Positions 1 through 5,299 of a stretch of 5,299 nucleotides of DNA are shown here, piece after piece. Made by a program: the position numbers and the translations under genes. Below the pieces are notes generated by a model. That model had not been told where the DNA came from. It saw only the letters and a list, made by a program, of their open reading frames with translations, and did not search any database. The DNA comes from Pseudomonadota bacterium (GTDB lineage Bacteria > Pseudomonadota > Alphaproteobacteria > Rhizobiales > Rhizobiaceae): the NCBI GenBank assembly GCA_023388675.1, contig JAEWFU010000454.1:1-5299 (forward strand). Direction: 5' to 3'. Positions within the stretch are counted from its first letter, which is position 1. The number at the start of each line of letters is the position of its first letter.

Positions 1-2
1 CG

Positions 3-710
3 GCCGGTCTCGGCGCGCTGGTGCTGTTTGCGGCCTACTCCTACGATCTGGAGTTCTTCATCGCCAACAGCGACACCTACACCTACTTCCAGGGCATGGA
101 GGACGTGTCGTTCTCGCTCTCCAATCCCTATGTGGTGGCAGGCCTGATCTTCGGCGGTCTCATCCCGTACCTGTTCGGCGGCATCGCCATGACGGCGGTG
201 GGACGCGCGGCCGGGTCGATCGTCGAGGAAGTGCGCAGGCAGTTCCGTGCCGATCCGGGGATCATGGCGGGCACATCCAAGCCCGACTATGCCCGCGCCG
301 TCGACATGCTGACGCGGGCCGCGATCAAGGAGATGATCGTGCCGTCGCTGCTGCCTGTGCTGGCGCCGCTCGTCGTCTATTTCGGCGTGCTGCTGATCTC
401 GGGCTCGAAGGCGTCCGCGTTCGCGGCGCTTGGCGCGATGCTCCTGGGCGTGATCGTCAACGGCCTGTTCGTCGCCATCTCGATGACTTCGGGCGGCGGC
501 GCGTGGGACAACGCCAAGAAGTCGTTCGAGGACGGCTTTACGGACAAGGACGGCGTCAAGCACCTGAAGGGTTCGGAGGCGCACAAGGCTTCCGTGACCG
601 GTGACACGGTCGGCGATCCCTACAAGGATACCGCCGGCCCGGCGGTGAACCCCGCCATCAAGATCACCAACATCATGGCGCTACTGCTTCTGGCCGTTCT
701 AGCGCACTGA
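3..710 (+). CDS. hppA: Membrane-bound proton-translocating pyrophosphatase, C-terminal part
   Basis: This is the last 235 codons of an integral membrane pyrophosphatase, which hydrolyses cytoplasmic PPi to phosphate and uses the energy to pump protons across the inner membrane. The gene enters from the left edge, so no start is visible; family members are roughly 700 residues. Counting from the first visible residue, hydrophobic segments lie near 42-66, 113-132, 137-160 and 219-233. The family-specific stretch around [12 protein letters not shown] (162-173) and the motif [18 protein letters not shown] (200-217) carry the conserved Asp and Lys residues of the Mg-PPi site. The C-terminus appears complete, ending on a hydrophobic helix. 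The residues that separate potassium-dependent from potassium-independent forms lie upstream of the window, so the subtype and pumped ion cannot be read here; H+ is inferred from the usual family member in this group. The gene is convergent with the bamE-like gene and is followed by a strong hairpin. Confidence 0.96.
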   Translation, partial: AGLGALVLFAAYSYDLEFFIANSDTYTYFQGMEDVSFSLSNPYVVAGLIFGGLIPYLFGGIAMTAVGRAAGSIVEEVRRQFRADPGIMAGTSKPDYARAVDMLTRAAIKEMIVPSLLPVLAPLVVYFGVLLISGSKASAFAALGAMLLGVIVNGLFVAISMTSGGGAWDNAKKSFEDGFTDKDGVKHLKGSEAHKASVTGDTVGDPYKDTAGPAVNPAIKITNIMALLLLAVLAH

Positions 711-730
711 CGCGCAAGCCAGGCACCAAA

Positions 731-765
731 GAAGAAGGCCGCGGATCGCTTCCGCGGCCTTCTTC
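731..765. terminator. Probable bidirectional intrinsic terminator between hppA and bamE
   Basis: A perfect 15-bp inverted repeat (731-745 with 751-765) encloses a 5-nt loop, centred in the 79-bp gap between two convergent genes. The stem has a GC-rich core and an AAGAA/TTCTT base. On the plus strand it is followed by CGTTTC-like sequence and on the minus strand by TTTGG, so both T-tracts are short. Position and symmetry suit termination of hppA and of the bamE-like gene alike. The hairpin is seen directly; its function is inferred. Confidence 0.85.
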
Positions 766-789
766 GTTTCCGGAATTCGAAAGCGGCGA

Positions 790-1299
790 CTACCTGACAG
801 GGAAGGAGCTAGGACGTCCTGCAACGCCGGTCAGCATCTGCGAGACGAAACTCTGGTCGCGGCCGCCCGTGGGGGTCGTGCGCGTGATGAAGTCGAAGAC
901 CTTGCCGTCCTGCATGCCGTAATGGGCGAGATTGCTCACGCGGCCGTCCTCGCCGAGATAGACGGCGAGCACGCGCTGGTCGGTCACGTGCGGGTTCATG
1001 AAGGCAACCGGACGCACGCGCGTCTGCGAAATGTAATAAAGCACCTCGTTGTCGAACGTGGCCGTCGTCGAAGGCGTGCCGAGCGCCAGCAGCACCTGCT
1101 CGCGGCTGGAACCGACCGGCACCATCTCCAGGGTCGCCTCGTCGACGACATAGCCGTGAGTGAGCGTTTCGCTCATCGACAAGGCGCCTTCGGTGTTGCA
1201 GCCCCCCAGCAGCACCGACGCGCCGAGGACAACGAGCGCGGCATATGCCGGCCGGGCTGCGACCGCCGTCGAGAACCGCGTTTTCGTCTTTATTTCCAT
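790..1299 (-). CDS. bamE: SmpA/OmlA (BamE) family outer-membrane lipoprotein
   Basis: The predicted protein of 169 residues is a lipoprotein of the SmpA/OmlA family. BamE is an accessory subunit of the BAM complex, which folds beta-barrel proteins into the outer membrane. The N-terminus is basic (KTKTR), then hydrophobic from about residue 20, and ends in the lipobox LLGGC with Cys34 as the lipidated residue. Asn follows at +2, compatible with outer-membrane sorting. The family signature VPVGSSREQVLLALGTPS sits at about 61-78, followed by a beta-rich segment with LYYIS (87-91). The ATG at 1299 is chosen because an AGGA (1305-1308 on the complementary strand) lies 5 nt upstream and the signal peptide begins there; the frame stays open to 1566, but that extension has no signal-like start. 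It is divergent from the bc1 chaperone gene and convergent with hppA. Some alphaproteobacterial family members are simply called OmlA-like, so BAM membership is by homology. Confidence 0.9.
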   Translation of the reverse strand: MEIKTKTRFSTAVAARPAYAALVVLGASVLLGGCNTEGALSMSETLTHGYVVDEATLEMVPVGSSREQVLLALGTPSTTATFDNEVLYYISQTRVRPVAFMNPHVTDQRVLAVYLGEDGRVSNLAHYGMQDGKVFDFITRTTPTGGRDQSFVSQMLTGVAGRPSSFPVR

Positions 1300-1407
1300 G
1301 ATAATCCTGTCCCCTGTGCGGCTTGCGCCGAGCGGCAAAAGCGGTAAACCAGCTTGCGCGGCGATGCAACCGCAACGCCACTGAAACCGGTTTCGAAAGC
1401 CTTTGCC
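1300..1407. promoter_or_regulatory. Divergent promoter region with overlapping palindromes
   Basis: This 108-bp gap separates the minus-strand lipoprotein gene from the plus-strand chaperone gene and must hold both start signals. I see no convincing -35/-10 pair on either strand; the best plus-strand candidate, TTGCGC at 1323 with TAAACC at 1345, is weak. The clearest structure is a perfect 12-bp palindrome GAAACCGGTTTC at 1383-1394 that overlaps a second palindrome TTTCGAAA at 1391-1398, ending 9 bases before the chaperone ATG. It could be an operator or a leader structure; neither is demonstrated. Confidence 0.45.
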
Positions 1408-1962
1408 ATGTTCAAGTCCATCCTGAGCCTCGGTCGGCGTCCCAATCAACGGATCACCGATGCGCTCTACGGCGAAATCGTGGCATCCGCACGGCAGCCG
1501 ACTTTCTATTCCGAATGGGGCGTGCCGGATACGCCGCTTGGCCGTTTCGAGATGCTGAGCGTGCATATGTTCCTGTTTCTCGACCGGGCGAGGGGCAGCT
1601 CAGCGACGCTGGGCGATGTCGCCCAGGACATGACCGACGAATTCTTCAAGGATGTCGAGCATTCGCTGCGCGAGCTGGGTATAGGCGATCTCGGCGTGCC
1701 CAAGCGCATCAAGAAGCTCGCGAAGATGTTCTATGGCCGCGCGGAAGCCTATCGCGAGGCGCTGGGTGCGCGTGACACGGCGGCGCTGACGGCGGCATTG
1801 GCCCGCAATATCGGCCCCGAGCGCGATACCTGGCCGGAAGTCGCGCATATCGCGGCCTATGTAGAACGGTCTTCCGAACTGCTTGCCACGCAACCGGATG
1901 ACGAACTGCTCGCGGGCCGGATCGTCTTTCCAGATGCCGGGGAGGAAGCAGGCAAGGCATGA
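1408..1962 (+). CDS. Ubiquinol-cytochrome c chaperone family protein (CBP3/UQCC1-like)
   Basis: This 184-residue protein belongs to the family of mitochondrial CBP3/UQCC1, which assists cytochrome b biogenesis and assembly of the ubiquinol-cytochrome c reductase (bc1) complex. It is predicted to be mostly helical and soluble, with no signal peptide. Diagnostic segments are WGVPDTPLGRFEMLSVHMFL (37-56) and a block from MTDEFFKDVEHSLRELGIGD (75-94) through VPKRIKKLAKMFYGRAEAY (97-115); both match the family pattern of an aromatic/acidic helix, an LRELGxGD turn and a basic helix. The ATG at 1408 is preferred because the family homology begins there; upstream in-frame starts are non-ATG. Its ribosome site is poor (GAAAG, 8 nt upstream). 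The stop overlaps the start of the DUF177 gene by ATGA, implying an operon with translational coupling. The bacterial role is inferred from the eukaryotic homologue; a typical bc1-containing alphaproteobacterium is expected. Confidence 0.92.
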   Translation: MFKSILSLGRRPNQRITDALYGEIVASARQPTFYSEWGVPDTPLGRFEMLSVHMFLFLDRARGSSATLGDVAQDMTDEFFKDVEHSLRELGIGDLGVPKRIKKLAKMFYGRAEAYREALGARDTAALTAALARNIGPERDTWPEVAHIAAYVERSSELLATQPDDELLAGRIVFPDAGEEAGKA

Positions 1963-2510
1963 GCGACCAAACGAAAAGCCCGGTTTCCTTCCCGGTCAAC
2001 GTCGCGCGCCTGCCCAAGAAGGGCATGGAAGTCGTCATCGAGGCCGACGAGGATCAGCGCGCCGCACTCGCGGCAGCACATGACCTGCGCGCGGTTGAGC
2101 GGTTTACGGCGAAGCTCGAGGTCAATAGCTGGAAGAGGGGCGGCGTCAGGGTTGCGGGTACCGTTCGCGTCGACATCGTGCAGGACTGTATCGTCACCCT
2201 CGATCCCGTCTCCGAAACCGTGGACGAGGAGGTTTCGGCGCTGTTCCTGCCGGAGAACTCGAAGCTGATGGTGCCGAAGCGCTCGGCGGAAGGCGAAATC
2301 CTGCTCGACGCAGAGGGCGACGACGCGCCGGAGCCGTTTACCGGCGACACGGTCGATGTCGGCCAGCTTGCCGAGGAATTTTTCGCGCTGGGCATTAATC
2401 CCTATCCGCGCAAGCCGGGCGTAGCGGTGGAACCTGCGACGGGAGGGGGCGAAGACGAAAAACGCGGACCGCTTTATGAAAAGCTGCAGGCGTTGAAGAA
2501 AAAGACCTGA
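1959..2510 (+). CDS. DUF177 / YceD family protein
   Basis: This 183-residue protein belongs to the DUF177 (YceD) family. The recognisable core is the beta-rich segment GTVRVDIVQDCIVTLDPVSE (67-86), where Cys77 stands at the position of the cysteine found in family members before the TLxPV stretch. It is followed by the acidic strand region DEEVSALFLP (89-98) and GDTVDVGQLAEEFFALGINP (129-148), with a basic tail (KLQALKKKT). It has no signal peptide or membrane segment, so it is cytoplasmic. In many bacteria the gene lies upstream of rpmF and plsX, and roles in large-subunit rRNA maturation have been proposed for some relatives; that is family knowledge, not visible here. The start overlaps the previous stop (ATGA), and GGAGGA lies 12 nt upstream inside the chaperone gene. 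No rpmF or plsX follows: the next gene is a convergent glycosyltransferase starting its stop codon 10 bp later. Confidence 0.92.
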   Translation: MSDQTKSPVSFPVNVARLPKKGMEVVIEADEDQRAALAAAHDLRAVERFTAKLEVNSWKRGGVRVAGTVRVDIVQDCIVTLDPVSETVDEEVSALFLPENSKLMVPKRSAEGEILLDAEGDDAPEPFTGDTVDVGQLAEEFFALGINPYPRKPGVAVEPATGGGEDEKRGPLYEKLQALKKKT

Positions 2511-2520
2511 TCCAGCTTTG

Positions 2521-3747
2521 TCAGCCGGCCTCTGTCGGTAGCGGAGCGCCGGTCAGCAGCTCGATGATGCGCCGGTTGACGGCGTCCTCGGTGAATTCGC
2601 CCTGCCGGAAGTGCGCGTAGGCCGCCTCGCCTTGGCTGCGCAGCAGGGCGGGGTTCTCGAGATAAAGCCGGATTGCGGCTTCGAGCCGATCGGCCATCCC
2701 CGCCTGCGGCGATACTGGAATGATGGTTCCGCTGACGCCGTCCTCGACGATGTGGGTGCATCCCGGCACGTCGCTTGCAATGCTGGGCAGGCCCGTGGCC
2801 GCTGCCTCGATGAGGATGCGGGGAATACCTTCGCCATATCGTGTGGGCAGGCAGACGAGATCGACGTCGCGCAGAAGGGACGGCATGTCGCCGCTCTCGC
2901 CCAGGAAGGTGATCGACGGTTCGCCGGCGAGCTGCTCAGGCGAATAGCCATCGGGATCGTGCGGCTCCACCATGCCGGCAACCAGAAATTCGACCTTTCC
3001 AGGAGCCGACAGGCGTCGCGCGACATCGACAAAGGCGTCGAGGCCTTTCGCGCGCAGCAGTCTCGAGGCGAAAAGCACGCGCACTGTTTCACGCTTCTTT
3101 CTCGTCTCGCCCGGGTGGAAGCGCGAGGGGTCGACACCGGCGCCGCTGATGGCCATCGATGTCTGCGCCTTGATGTAGCCCAGAGACAGCCAGTGATCCC
3201 GGTCGGTGGGCGTTTCGAAGGTGAAGAACACGTTGCGGCGTCGCGACAGGAAACGGATGACCGCGCCGACAACCTTGCGCGCGACCCCGGCGCCGGCGCC
3301 GTCATGCTCGCTTCCGGGCGACATCAGCCTTCCGAGGCCGGGAATGGTGACGACGATGCGCTCCGGCCCGCGCCCTAGGAGCCGCGCCGCGACCGCCGCG
3401 AGGCCGGAAAACACGGCCGGCTTCAAGGTGATGAGCTGGACGTAGCGGGGGCGGTTGACGGCGATCTCGCGCAGGCTGGCAAAGAACAGCCGGAGATCGG
3501 AGAACGGGTGGAAGGTGAAGCGGTCGACAGGCACGTCGACGTGCCGCCATTGGCCCCGACGCTCCGGCGAAAGCGGCGGTCCGCCGACGAGCACCGTCAC
3601 GTCATGGCCGGCAGCGGCAAGCACGTCGGCGACCTGCCGTCGATGGCGGAGAAAATACTCTCCATCGTTGCAGATGAAGGTCGTGCGAATGGATTTCACC
3701 TTGATGCCGAAGTTCAGGAGGGAAGGCCTATCGTTTCGTCGTTGCAT
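2521..3747 (-). CDS. Glycosyltransferase family 4 (GT-B fold, CapM-like)
   Basis: This 408-residue protein is a GT4-type retaining glycosyltransferase, predicted to transfer a sugar from a nucleotide donor during surface-polysaccharide synthesis at the cytoplasmic side of the membrane. The N-terminal Rossmann domain starts at about residue 19 (IRTTFICNDGEYFLRHR) and includes TIPGLGRL (134-141), like the THGLG-type loop of CapM relatives. The C-terminal donor domain starts near 222, with FASRLLRAKGLD (226-237) supplying the phosphate-contacting Arg229 and Lys234. The EX7E motif is EGIPRILIE, with Glu306 and Glu314. No transmembrane helix is evident. Donor and acceptor sugars cannot be read. 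The first ATG is at 3747, but AAGGG abuts it without spacing and a promoter-like -10 touches it; a GTG at 3699 (codon 17) directly before the first beta strand is a real alternative. The gene is divergent from a GT2 gene and convergent, at 10 bp, with DUF177. Confidence 0.92.
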   Translation of the reverse strand: MQRRNDRPSLLNFGIKVKSIRTTFICNDGEYFLRHRRQVADVLAAAGHDVTVLVGGPPLSPERRGQWRHVDVPVDRFTFHPFSDLRLFFASLREIAVNRPRYVQLITLKPAVFSGLAAVAARLLGRGPERIVVTIPGLGRLMSPGSEHDGAGAGVARKVVGAVIRFLSRRRNVFFTFETPTDRDHWLSLGYIKAQTSMAISGAGVDPSRFHPGETRKKRETVRVLFASRLLRAKGLDAFVDVARRLSAPGKVEFLVAGMVEPHDPDGYSPEQLAGEPSITFLGESGDMPSLLRDVDLVCLPTRYGEGIPRILIEAAATGLPSIASDVPGCTHIVEDGVSGTIIPVSPQAGMADRLEAAIRLYLENPALLRSQGEAAYAHFRQGEFTEDAVNRRIIELLTGAPLPTEAG

Positions 3748-3749
3748 CC

Positions 3750-3778
3750 CTTATGTCACGCGGCGGGGCTGCGACAAG
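3750..3778 (-). promoter_or_regulatory. Candidate promoter for the GT4 gene
   Basis: Read on the minus strand, CTTGTC/TTGTCG (complement of 3772-3778) and CATAAG (complement of 3750-3755) are separated by 16-17 nt. This resembles a housekeeping sigma promoter, with about 4 of 6 matches in each box. The -10 ends only 2 nt before the ATG at 3747, so transcription would begin inside the first codons of the annotated frame. That would mean either a leaderless transcript from elsewhere or use of the downstream GTG at 3699. Seen by eye, not scored. Confidence 0.35.
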
Positions 3779-3792
3779 GGCTTGCGGCCAGC

Positions 3793-3796
3793 GGAG
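3793..3796 (+). promoter_or_regulatory. Ribosome binding site deciding the GT2 start
   Basis: GGAG lies 5 nt before the ATG at 3802 and is the best Shine-Dalgarno match near this gene's start. It selects 3802 over in-frame upstream codons reaching back to 3508, which would run antisense through the GT4 gene. Confidence 0.75.
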
Positions 3797-3801
3797 CAAA
3801 G

Positions 3802-4707
3802 ATGGCCGGCCTGCCGCCTGTACCGATCTCGATCATAATTCCGGCCTATGGAAGGCAGGAGACGCTCCTGCGCGCGCTGACAAGCGTCGTGGCGCAGGAC
3901 GCGCCGCCGGCCGAAATCATCGTCGTGGACGATGGTTCGGAACCGCCGATCGACGTAAGCGGATGCGACACTGGGACGATCCCCCTGACCGTCCTGCGCC
4001 ACGAAACGAATCGCGGAGCGGCTGCGGCGCGCAACACCGGCATGCGGGCGTCGAAATCGGAGTGGATCTCGTTCCTGGACAGCGACGACCATCTTCTGCC
4101 GTCGTCGCTTGCACGGCGATGGGATCTCCTGTCGCAGCAGGCAGACGAGGGGCTGACCGTTTTCGCGTGTGGATGGGTCGTTCAGGACCGGTCGGGCAAG
4201 ACGCTCGATACGCGCCTGCCGCGCGAGGCGAGCCGGCCGGATGAGTTCGCTTCCGGCTGCTGGTTCTCGCCGGGCTCCTGCATCGTCATGAACAGGAAGG
4301 CCGTGCTCGATGCCGGCATATGGCAGGACGAGGAACTGAGGCGGTTCGAGGACCTGGACTGGTTTCTGTCGCTTTCGCTTCTGGGCGCGAAACTGCGGAC
4401 CTTGCCTTTGATTGCAGTGGCGATCGAGCGCCACCGGAGCCAGTCGCCCGAAAAGGTGGAGCGGACGGCCGAAGCCATCATGGACAAGTGGCATCGGTCG
4501 GGCACCGACAGGCAATTGCTGAGGCGGCTGCGCGCCTATCTCGACATCGAATGCGCCGCGGCCAATCACTTTGCCGGAAGGCGCTTGCGAGCGCTGGCTT
4601 TCTGGGCTCGCTCCCTGCTGGCCTTGCCGCGCCTGTCGTTGCACCTTTCGCCCGCCTGGGATGTGAACGCCGAGGCCATCCGGTTGACGTCTAAGCCCTC
4701 GCCATAG
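3802..4707 (+). CDS. Glycosyltransferase family 2 (GT-A fold)
   Basis: This 301-residue protein is a GT2 inverting glycosyltransferase, expected to use a nucleotide-sugar donor and a divalent metal. The GT-A domain begins almost at the start: ISIIIPAYGRQETLLRAL (9-26), then IIVVDDGS (39-46) with Asp43/Asp44 binding the nucleotide. The motif NRGAAAARNTGM (70-81) and the DXD-type FLDSDD (91-96) follow. EDLDW (183-187) sits where GT2 enzymes carry the ED catalytic-base motif. The region after about 200 is helical and basic (RRLRAY, GRRLRALAFWARSLLALP) and could contact membrane or acceptor; no clear transmembrane helix is seen. Length is normal for a single-domain GT2. It is divergent from the GT4 gene across 54 bp, and the two probably act on the same glycan; the sugar specificity is unknown. 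No clear terminator follows the stop. Confidence 0.93.
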   Translation: MAGLPPVPISIIIPAYGRQETLLRALTSVVAQDAPPAEIIVVDDGSEPPIDVSGCDTGTIPLTVLRHETNRGAAAARNTGMRASKSEWISFLDSDDHLLPSSLARRWDLLSQQADEGLTVFACGWVVQDRSGKTLDTRLPREASRPDEFASGCWFSPGSCIVMNRKAVLDAGIWQDEELRRFEDLDWFLSLSLLGAKLRTLPLIAVAIERHRSQSPEKVERTAEAIMDKWHRSGTDRQLLRRLRAYLDIECAAANHFAGRRLRALAFWARSLLALPRLSLHLSPAWDVNAEAIRLTSKPSP

Positions 4708-4781
4708 CGTCGAGCTCGTTTAACGATCCTGCCATCGGCGTGTAACTATTCGTGATGGGTGGTGATTCGCATTTTCTCGCT

Positions 4782-4815
4782 CCGAACACTTTTCGGTGCG
4801 ATAATTGCTTATCGC
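4782..4815 (+). promoter_or_regulatory. Two adjacent short hairpins upstream of the small gene
   Basis: CCGAA/TTCGG (4782-4786 with 4792-4796, 5-nt loop) is followed one base later by a perfect 7-bp inverted repeat GCGATAA-TTGC-TTATCGC (4798-4815). They lie in the 179-bp gap 4708-4886 between the GT2 gene and the small gene. No T-tract follows, so they are poor terminators. They could be leader structure or operator sites. The gap otherwise shows no convincing promoter; GATAAT at 4800-4805 resembles a -10 box but has no matching -35. Confidence 0.4.
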
Positions 4816-4876
4816 TAGCCAATGATACGGGCGCTGGCGGCAGTCAGCGAACATCGTGCTTTCGCCCGACCTCTTC

Positions 4877-4883
4877 GAGAGGA
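4877..4883 (+). promoter_or_regulatory. Ribosome binding site of the small charged protein
   Basis: GAGAGGA is the strongest Shine-Dalgarno match in this region. It lies 3 nt before the ATG at 4887 and 9 nt before a second in-frame ATG at 4893, so either may be used. It argues against the longer frame that opens at 4752. Confidence 0.7.
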
Positions 4884-4886
4884 CGC

Positions 4887-5150
4887 ATGCTTATGGGCAC
4901 TCACTTGAAATTCGGCGGTATCTACACGCCTGAACAGGTCGATAAACTGCGTGAGGAACTGAAGCGCGGCGATCGTCCTGATGAGTCCGCAGACGAGCGG
5001 GAAGAACGCGCCATCGAGATTCTCAATCGCCGCAATATCGAGCGCGTCAACAGTGACGCGCGCATTCGGACGATGAGAAGCCAGCCTCCTTCAAAGGGCG
5101 ATATGTCGGGTGCTGCTCCGCTGACGACGGATCGGCATCGCTTTCAATAG
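4887..5150 (+). CDS. Small charged hypothetical protein, 85-87 residues
   Basis: I do not recognise this protein. From the ATG at 4887 it is 87 residues, or 85 from 4893. The middle, from TPEQVDKLREELKRGD through REERAIEILNRR (about residues 14-48), is strongly charged and predicted helical, probably as two helices broken at RGDRPDES. The tail is polar and likely disordered. It has no signal peptide, membrane segment or cysteine. A good ribosome site, alphaproteobacterial codon usage and a hairpin after the stop support a real gene. The frame is open upstream to 4752, but that extension has no ribosome site and an unlike composition. It lies between the GT2 gene and tRNA-Pro on the same strand. 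The amphipathic, acidic-basic helices would suit a small cytoplasmic adaptor or nucleic-acid partner, but that is only a guess. Confidence 0.7.
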   Translation: MLMGTHLKFGGIYTPEQVDKLREELKRGDRPDESADEREERAIEILNRRNIERVNSDARIRTMRSQPPSKGDMSGAAPLTTDRHRFQ

Positions 5151-5162
5151 CATTATGGTGCG

Positions 5163-5185
5163 AAGGGCGGCTCTTTCCCGCCCTT
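5163..5185 (+). terminator. Probable terminator after the small gene
   Basis: A perfect 8-bp GC-rich stem AAGGGCGG/CCGCCCTT (5163-5170 with 5178-5185) encloses the loop CTCTTTC, 12 bp after the stop of the small gene. It is followed by a pyrimidine-rich but broken tract (GCTTCCACTTCTC) rather than a clean T-run, so efficiency is uncertain. It would insulate the tRNA promoter that follows. Confidence 0.6.
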
Positions 5186-5219
5186 GCTTCCACTTCTCTG
5201 CTTCGCGCGCGAAATAGGA

Positions 5220-5247
5220 CTTGCACGCTCATCATCCAGTCTATAGG
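5220..5247 (+). promoter_or_regulatory. Candidate promoter for tRNA-Pro
   Basis: CTTGCAC (5220-5226) resembles the alphaproteobacterial -35 (CTTGAC), and CTATAGG (5241-5247) resembles its -10 (CTATAT). The spacer is 15 nt, shorter than ideal. The -10 ends 13 nt before the mature tRNA 5' end, giving the very short leader usual for tRNA genes. Confidence 0.55.
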
Positions 5248-5260
5248 GCTTTGCGCGGTT

Positions 5261-5299
5261 CGGAGCGTAGCGCAGCCCGGTAGCGCACTTGACTGGGGG
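5261..5299 (+). tRNA. tRNA-Pro (anticodon GGG), 5' part only
   Basis: The last 39 bases are the 5' half of a proline tRNA. The acceptor strand CGGAGCG begins with the C1 typical of bacterial tRNA-Pro. It is followed by TA, then a D-arm with the 4-bp stem GCGC/GCGC and loop AGCCCGGTA containing the conserved GG. A26 and the 5' anticodon strand CTTGA come next, then the loop beginning CTGGGGG. With T at position 33, positions 34-36 read GGG, decoding CCC/CCU. The 3' anticodon strand, T-arm and acceptor lie beyond the window, so the fold and any attachment site in the 3' half cannot be checked. Confidence 0.92.

Noticed and set aside
922..1347. 141-codon open frame on the plus strand opposite the bamE-like gene
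   Set aside because: Shadow frame; the minus strand shows lipobox and SmpA/OmlA signature.
1300..1566. N-terminal extension of the bamE-like frame to give 258 residues
   Set aside because: The signal peptide and lipobox require a start at 1299, which has an AGGA ribosome site; the extension is antisense to the chaperone gene and has no homology I recognise.
2611..3378. 255-codon open frame on the plus strand opposite the GT4 gene
   Set aside because: Low-complexity Arg/Ala-rich shadow of the GT4 codons with no ribosome site or recognisable domain.
3508..3801. 98-residue N-terminal extension of the GT2 frame
   Set aside because: It runs antisense through the start of the GT4 gene, and the GT2 fold begins right after the ATG at 3802, which has a good GGAG.
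3751..4644. 297-codon open frame on the minus strand opposite the GT2 gene
   Set aside because: It is an Arg/Gln/Pro-rich shadow frame typical of GC-rich DNA, with no domain, while the plus strand carries all GT2 motifs.
4752..4886. 45-residue extension of the small protein, containing CDNC that could suggest a zinc site
   Set aside because: There is no ribosome site at 4752, the composition differs from the charged core, and the hairpins and gap look non-coding; a single CxxC pair is not enough for a zinc finger.
5261..5299. tRNA-Pro as an integration site for a mobile element
   Set aside because: Attachment sites usually lie in the 3' half, which is outside the window, and there is no integrase or repeated tRNA fragment within it.

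Overview
The window is GC-rich, densely coded and of alphaproteobacterial type, most likely from the Hyphomicrobiales (Rhizobiales). The main evidence is the gene set: a membrane pyrophosphatase, a BamE-type lipoprotein, a ubiquinol-cytochrome c chaperone of the CBP3/UQCC family (in bacteria essentially alphaproteobacterial) and a DUF177/YceD protein in that order. The window ends in a tRNA-Pro. I cannot fix the genus from sequence alone.

Layout. Positions 3-710 (+) hold the 3' end of hppA, the proton-pumping pyrophosphatase. A 15-bp perfect hairpin at 731-765 separates it from the convergent bamE-like lipoprotein gene (790-1299, -). A 108-bp divergent promoter region containing overlapping palindromes leads to two coupled plus-strand genes: the bc1-complex chaperone (1408-1962) and DUF177 (1959-2510), overlapping by ATGA. 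A convergent GT4 glycosyltransferase (2521-3747, -) follows after only 10 bp. It is divergent from a GT2 glycosyltransferase (3802-4707, +). A 179-bp gap with two small hairpins precedes an unrecognised small charged protein (about 4887-5150, +), a hairpin terminator (5163-5185), a short promoter-like region and the first 39 nt of tRNA-Pro(GGG), cut by the window edge.

How the genes fit together. The left half is core energy and envelope housekeeping: pyrophosphate-driven proton pumping, outer-membrane protein assembly, bc1 assembly and a DUF177 protein. The two glycosyltransferases look like a small surface-polysaccharide cassette between DUF177 and tRNA-Pro, where related genomes, from memory, usually carry plsX and fabH. 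I see no CRISPR array, transposase, integrase, toxin-antitoxin pair or recognisable defence system. The least explained elements are the glycosyltransferase cassette and the orphan small protein with its structured upstream region.
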